Source of the DNA: Pseudomonas xantholysinigenes
Lineage (GTDB): Bacteria > Pseudomonadota > Gammaproteobacteria > Pseudomonadales > Pseudomonadaceae
Length of the DNA stretch: 64,000 bases
Direction of reading: 5' to 3'
Assembly: GCF_014268885.2 (NCBI RefSeq)
Contig: NZ_CP077095.1
Span: 5,098,001 to 5,162,000 of the forward strand
In this document: piece after piece, positions 59,638-64,000 of the stretch
How the letters are laid out: each line of letters begins with the position of its first letter
How positions within the stretch are numbered: position 1 is the first letter of the stretch
The notes under the pieces: model-generated
Told to the model about the DNA's origin: nothing
Database searches by the model: none
Seen by the model: only the letters and a program-made list of their open reading frames with translations
Translations under genes and position numbers: made by a program

Positions 59638-62600
59638 ATGCCAGATCCAGGCACTACCTCACCCAGCCCTCAGTACGCCGCCATCGAGCGCAAGATTCCC
59701 ACCTGGCTCAAGCAAGCTCCGCCAGACATCCATCGCGCGATACGCGCACAACAACACGCCCCGACCTGGCTGGCATCGGCCCTCCAACAACACCCCGAAG
59801 TCGCCAAGGCCTGGCAGCAGGAACATGCCCGGCATCGCGAACATCAAGCGCAGGTACAGGCGCTGTTCGAGCACCTGCCCGACCTCGAGACCTACGCGGC
59901 CGAGGCCCTGACCAACGCCATCAAGCAGCGCTTCGGGCTCGACCTCGATGTACGCCATACGTATCTGGTCGATGCCCGCCTGATCGACACGGCCAACGCC
60001 GCCGACGCCCGCCAGGCCATCAACCAGGCGACCCGCTCGCTGCTGCACAGTGCCCTGCACAACTTCGACCGTGATGCCGCTAGCGAACACGGCATGGACG
60101 CGCCCGACGCCCTGCTGAAGAGGTCCGTCATCCTCGACCACCGGCGCTTCATGGGGACTGTCCCGCTCATCAACACCGTCGCGATCACCGCCGAAGACTT
60201 CGCCGACCTCTGCCGTACCCTGGACATCGGCGGCACGTTCCACGACCTGGTACAGGCCATCTACAAACCAGTTGCCACAACGCAACGGAGTGCCAGCGAT
60301 GCCGCGCAAGCCGTTTATCAAACCTTGTGCCGCGCCGAAGTCTCGGCGCTCAGGCAATCCCTGCATTTCGCCCGCCTGAAGGGCGATATCAGCGAGGCGT
60401 TCTACACGGCCATCCTTGCCGCGCCACTCGACCAGCCACCCTCGACCAATGCGCAGGTGACATTCAACCTGCTCGAGCTATGGGAGTCGGAGCTGACCGG
60501 CGTCGTGCTCATTGCAGCCAAAGGGCAGTCGAACGTAGCCCTGTACATCCCCGAAGACAGCGTCGAGCCCCTCAAGGAGTTCGCCAACCGAGAGGCCCTG
60601 CACAGCGCATTGCGCGACAGGCTCCAGGCCAACCTCCGCTATCTGGACAAACACATCGCCGACCGTGACAAGGCAACGGTCACCGCCCGCCTCAAGGACC
60701 GTCTGACGCCCCTGGGCTGGAGCATCCACGGCCTGCAGGAGCGGATCCCGGATCCACAGGCCAAGCTGTACCCGGTTGCACAACCCTTCAACCAGACGTT
60801 CCTGAATGTCATGACGTCCCAGAAGGCCCAGCGCCACCTCGATGACGCACAGTTCCATGCCACGCCAACCGCCATCGTCGATCTACGCGCCGCCCAGGCC
60901 CACCGTAGCTTGATTGCCGGACGCGTGTTGCTGGCCTTGAACATTGCAGGCTTCTTCGTGCCAGGACTCGGCGAAGTGATGCTAGCCGTGTGCGTGGCGC
61001 AACTGGCCCATGAGGTGTTCGAGGGCATCGAGGCCTGGGAGAACGACGAGCGTGATACCGCTCATCGGTACATGGTCGATGTGATCGAGAACGTGGCGGT
61101 CATGCTGGCGCTCCACAAGGCGGCCAGCGCATTGAAACGCTTGAAGGGCGCCGAGGGGGCAACGCCAGAGGAAGAGGTCGATCAGCCTGAGGTAGAGCAC
61201 ATACCTGTGGAAACACCCTCTTTCATCGAAGAACTGAAGGAAGTCGAACTCCCGGATGGCAGCCGACGCCTGTGGAAGCCCGACCTGACCCCTTTCGCCC
61301 AAGAGCCCACCCTCCCCGCCCAGGTCAACCCGGACCAACTGGGGCTGTACCGTCATGACGGCAAGCTCTGGCTACGCCTCGATGGCAAGCACTACTCACT
61401 GAATCTGGACAGCCACACCGGCATCTACCGGATCGAACACCCCAGCCGGCCTCTCAGCTACCAGCCCGAGTTGCGTCACAATGGCGAGGGTGCCTGGCTG
61501 CATGAGCTGGACCGTCCCCGGGAATGGCAGGGCATGCGCTTGTTCCAACGCCTTGGGCAGCCAGCCGAGTCGCTCGACGAGCAGGACGCCGCACGCATCC
61601 TGCGGGCCTGCGACATCGACGAAAATGTCTTGCGCAGGATCTTGAGTGAAAACCAGCCAATCCCCGCCCCGTTGAGGGATACACTGATGCGCTTCAAGCT
61701 CGACCAGGAAACCCTGGATGCCTTTCCGAACGCGACCACCAGCGCCAGGCGCGGCGAGTTCGCCAGACGCTACCAACAACCCTCGCCTACCCAGGCGCCT
61801 GGCGCCGCGGTACTGCAACACCTTTACCCGCAATTGCCGGATGTTCATGTCAGAGAGCTGCTGCACAACACTTCGTCCGCAGAACTGGAGCAGTTGATTG
61901 CCGGCCGGGTGCCCAGGCGCATCGGTGAAGAAGTCCGCCTGATGCAGCAACAGCTGCGTCTGACGCGTGCCTACGAGGGTTTGTACCTGAGCACGGTGGA
62001 CAACCCCGACACCGATCGACTGATCCTACATTCCTTGCCGCAGTTACCGGGCTGGTCCGCCGAAACGGCCATCGAGCTCAACCGCGGAATCCTGCCGGCC
62101 GCGACGCTCGACCGAATCGGCGGTGACGACGCCCCCGCAAGCATCATCCATCACACACCCCAGGGCTACCGCCTGGCGGACACAACCCATGACTCACTCT
62201 ACGAGGCGTTGTTCGCGGCGATCCCTCAAGCGCAGCGCGAAGCACTCGCGCCCGCCGGGATACGCGATGCTCAGACACTTGCCACGCACATCCAGCAAGC
62301 GCCCCTGCCTCGCTGGGCTCTGCGCAAGGCACTGAAGATGCAGCGCCCCGGACCACGCTCGCCCATGCGCCTGGCCGACGGCCGCCTGGGTTATCGCCTG
62401 AGCGGCGACGGCAAGCTACCTGAACAACCCAGCAGGGCCAGCTTGTTGTCCCAATTCGAGGAGATTACCGACGCGCACACCGCCGAGCAGGCACTGACCG
62501 CACTGGAAGAAGACGGCAATTCACCAGGCCAGATCCAGGCCAGAATCGAACAACTGCGCGCCGAACGCCAGGAACTGCGCCAACACTTGGACACGGCATT

Positions 62601-64000
62601 TTCCGGAGCTGGCCAGATTGATCGACTGGGTGCACGCAGGGCCAACCGAGAAGACATCGAGACAGCCCTGTGGCAACACTGGCTGCCCAGTGCCGTGCCT
62701 GAGCTCGGGCAGGCGAGCGGAACCCTGCGCCTCTCGCGGATGTTCATTGCCGAATTTCCCCAGCAACTGCCGGCGTTCATCGGCTCACGTGTCCGTCGCC
62801 TGCAGCTGGACAACATCGAACTTGATCATTCGCAGGACGCCAGCCTCACCACCGCACAACTCGATGCGCAGCTGAGCAATCTGTTCCAGCACTTCCCCAA
62901 CCTGTCGGCGCTGGAGATCGAGCGCGACTTCAACACACTCCTCGACGTCTCGCCGCTGTCCCGCAATTTGTCCTTGATCACCAACAGTTTCCCACAGCTC
63001 AGCGAGCTGAGACTGCTCAACCAGAATCTTGCGCTCGACGCGCCCGCCTTCGAACGCCTGGCCACCCTCGATAACCTGCATCACCTGGACTTGAGCGGCA
63101 ACAGCCTAGCAACCCTTGAACTGCCCGGCCTGCGCCTTGGTTACCTGGGGCTGGATCGCTCAGGGCTGATGCGCTGGCCTGCCTGGTTGAATCAGGCCAC
63201 ACTGGAAAACATCGACACGCTGTCCCTGCGCGGCAATCGGCTCGGCGAAATTCCCAGCTTCCTGCTGGAAAGCCCACGCCTGACCGACCACCACACGCGC
63301 ATTCACCTGCAGGACAACCGGCTATCCGACCGACAACGCCTGGCCCTCTACATCAGCCAGTACACCCCAGGCCACAGGTTCGTGTTCGACCTGGATGCCA
63401 GCAGCATCACCGAGAATTACCGCGTGGTCCGCGAGGCCGTCGATCCGTGGCCTACGGCACCAGGCCCGAACGGTGCCCCGAGTGCTCTGGATACACAATA
63501 CCGAACGCGGGTCAGGCACTCGATTCTCGACTACTGGGAACGCTTGCTGCGCAATGACATGGAAACGGATTTGCGCCTGGACGCCATGAGGCTGGCCGAC
63601 TTTCCCACCGACCTTCCCGATGTGTTCTACGACAGCACCTTGATCATCAGGCTCACCCGCACCCAGATGACCGCCGAGCAGCTCGACCAGTGGCTACAGC
63701 CGTTCCAAAACATCACCTATCTAACGCTCGACAATCACATCCAGCTGCTGCAACGACTTCCAGAAGCCCTTACCACCCGGCCCTCGATCTATCGACTGGA
63801 CCTCATCAACCATGGCCTGCCGATCAACGACCAGATGCTGCGAATCATCACTCGCATGCCCGCGCTAAGGTGGCTGGATCTTTCGGGCAACTTGTCCGGC
63901 CCGACCCTGGCTACCCTGGTCAGGCAACTGCCACGCCTGAACCGCCTGGCATTGCGCGACATGAACTTCGAGGCGTGGCCGGACTGGTTGAATGCGAACA
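59638..64000 (+). CDS. Giant leucine-rich-repeat effector-like protein (partial)
   Basis: Reading from ATG at 59638 I find no stop before the window ends, giving at least 1454 codons. The N-terminal half has no known catalytic motif. A hydrophobic double segment (about 425-456, LIAGRVLLALNIAGFFVPGL, and 481-497) is followed by HEVFEGIEAWENDERDTAHR, a pattern typical of Pseudomonas DUF6543 proteins. Leucine-rich repeats occur at about 1054-1205 (LHHLDLSGNSLATLELPGLR, IDTLSLRGNRLGEIPSFLLE) and again from about 1334 (LRWLDLSGNLSG, LNRLALRDMNFEAWPDWL). There is no signal peptide. Related giants often end in a NEL ubiquitin-ligase domain, which would lie beyond this window. It diverges from pip. 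Confidence 0.88.
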   Translation, partial: MPDPGTTSPSPQYAAIERKIPTWLKQAPPDIHRAIRAQQHAPTWLASALQQHPEVAKAWQQEHARHREHQAQVQALFEHLPDLETYAAEALTNAIKQRFGLDLDVRHTYLVDARLIDTANAADARQAINQATRSLLHSALHNFDRDAASEHGMDAPDALLKRSVILDHRRFMGTVPLINTVAITAEDFADLCRTLDIGGTFHDLVQAIYKPVATTQRSASDAAQAVYQTLCRAEVSALRQSLHFARLKGDISEAFYTAILAAPLDQPPSTNAQVTFNLLELWESELTGVVLIAAKGQSNVALYIPEDSVEPLKEFANREALHSALRDRLQANLRYLDKHIADRDKATVTARLKDRLTPLGWSIHGLQERIPDPQAKLYPVAQPFNQTFLNVMTSQKAQRHLDDAQFHATPTAIVDLRAAQAHRSLIAGRVLLALNIAGFFVPGLGEVMLAVCVAQLAHEVFEGIEAWENDERDTAHRYMVDVIENVAVMLALHKAASALKRLKGAEGATPEEEVDQPEVEHIPVETPSFIEELKEVELPDGSRRLWKPDLTPFAQEPTLPAQVNPDQLGLYRHDGKLWLRLDGKHYSLNLDSHTGIYRIEHPSRPLSYQPELRHNGEGAWLHELDRPREWQGMRLFQRLGQPAESLDEQDAARILRACDIDENVLRRILSENQPIPAPLRDTLMRFKLDQETLDAFPNATTSARRGEFARRYQQPSPTQAPGAAVLQHLYPQLPDVHVRELLHNTSSAELEQLIAGRVPRRIGEEVRLMQQQLRLTRAYEGLYLSTVDNPDTDRLILHSLPQLPGWSAETAIELNRGILPAATLDRIGGDDAPASIIHHTPQGYRLADTTHDSLYEALFAAIPQAQREALAPAGIRDAQTLATHIQQAPLPRWALRKALKMQRPGPRSPMRLADGRLGYRLSGDGKLPEQPSRASLLSQFEEITDAHTAEQALTALEEDGNSPGQIQARIEQLRAERQELRQHLDTAFSGAGQIDRLGARRANREDIETALWQHWLPSAVPELGQASGTLRLSRMFIAEFPQQLPAFIGSRVRRLQLDNIELDHSQDASLTTAQLDAQLSNLFQHFPNLSALEIERDFNTLLDVSPLSRNLSLITNSFPQLSELRLLNQNLALDAPAFERLATLDNLHHLDLSGNSLATLELPGLRLGYLGLDRSGLMRWPAWLNQATLENIDTLSLRGNRLGEIPSFLLESPRLTDHHTRIHLQDNRLSDRQRLALYISQYTPGHRFVFDLDASSITENYRVVREAVDPWPTAPGPNGAPSALDTQYRTRVRHSILDYWERLLRNDMETDLRLDAMRLADFPTDLPDVFYDSTLIIRLTRTQMTAEQLDQWLQPFQNITYLTLDNHIQLLQRLPEALTTRPSIYRLDLINHGLPINDQMLRIITRMPALRWLDLSGNLSGPTLATLVRQLPRLNRLALRDMNFEAWPDWLNAN

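Overview
The window is chromosomal DNA of a fluorescent Pseudomonas, very probably of the P. putida group. The evidence is a high G+C content with strong G/C-ending codons, a class II medium-chain PHA cluster (phaC1-phaZ-phaC2-phaD, phaI, phaF), many copies of the P. putida REP (core CTTCGCGGGTAAACCCGCTC), and a gene order I recall from P. putida KT2440 and P. aeruginosa PAO1. I see no tRNA, rRNA, CRISPR array, transposase or prophage.

Left part (1-29.5 kb) is core genome. It holds the ahcY end and metF (methyl cycle), an orphan periplasmic binding protein, the RNA helicase rhlE, yceI with cytochrome b561, a FAD amine oxidase with a repeat-bearing tail, bioA, rsmE and a hemolysin III homologue. 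Next comes a type IV pilus chemosensory operon (pilG-pilH-pilI-pilJ-chpA-chpC, minus strand, without pilK or chpB). It is followed by gshB, a tonB3-like gene, yqgE-yqgF, pyrR-pyrB-pyrC' (the last a dihydroorotase homologue lacking its metal-binding histidines), and the heat-shock protease genes hslV-hslU behind a near-consensus sigma-32 promoter.

Middle part (29.5-50.5 kb) is the PHA locus, and it is rearranged. phaC1ZC2D is followed by two chemoreceptors, an RsmE paralogue, tatCBA, hisE/hisI and ubiB/ubiJ/ubiE, all on the minus strand. A small PHA-system gene, a 1160-residue AT-rich gene of unknown function, and then phaI-phaF follow. In the other pseudomonads I remember, phaF-phaI face phaD directly and the receptor-to-ubiE block runs the other way, so about 15.6 kb appears inverted between two convergent gene ends. 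Both junctions carry the same 15-bp REP-like sequence.

Right part (50.5-64 kb) holds a polar amino-acid ABC transporter, opgG-opgH (periplasmic glucan synthesis), dtd and pip. At the edge a very long plus-strand reading frame (at least 1454 codons, no stop before the window ends) has a double hydrophobic segment and leucine-rich repeats. With the 1160-residue protein in the PHA locus it forms the most interesting content: two giant, effector-like proteins resembling the large DUF6543/'dermonecrotic toxin domain' proteins of Pseudomonas. No function can be assigned from sequence alone.
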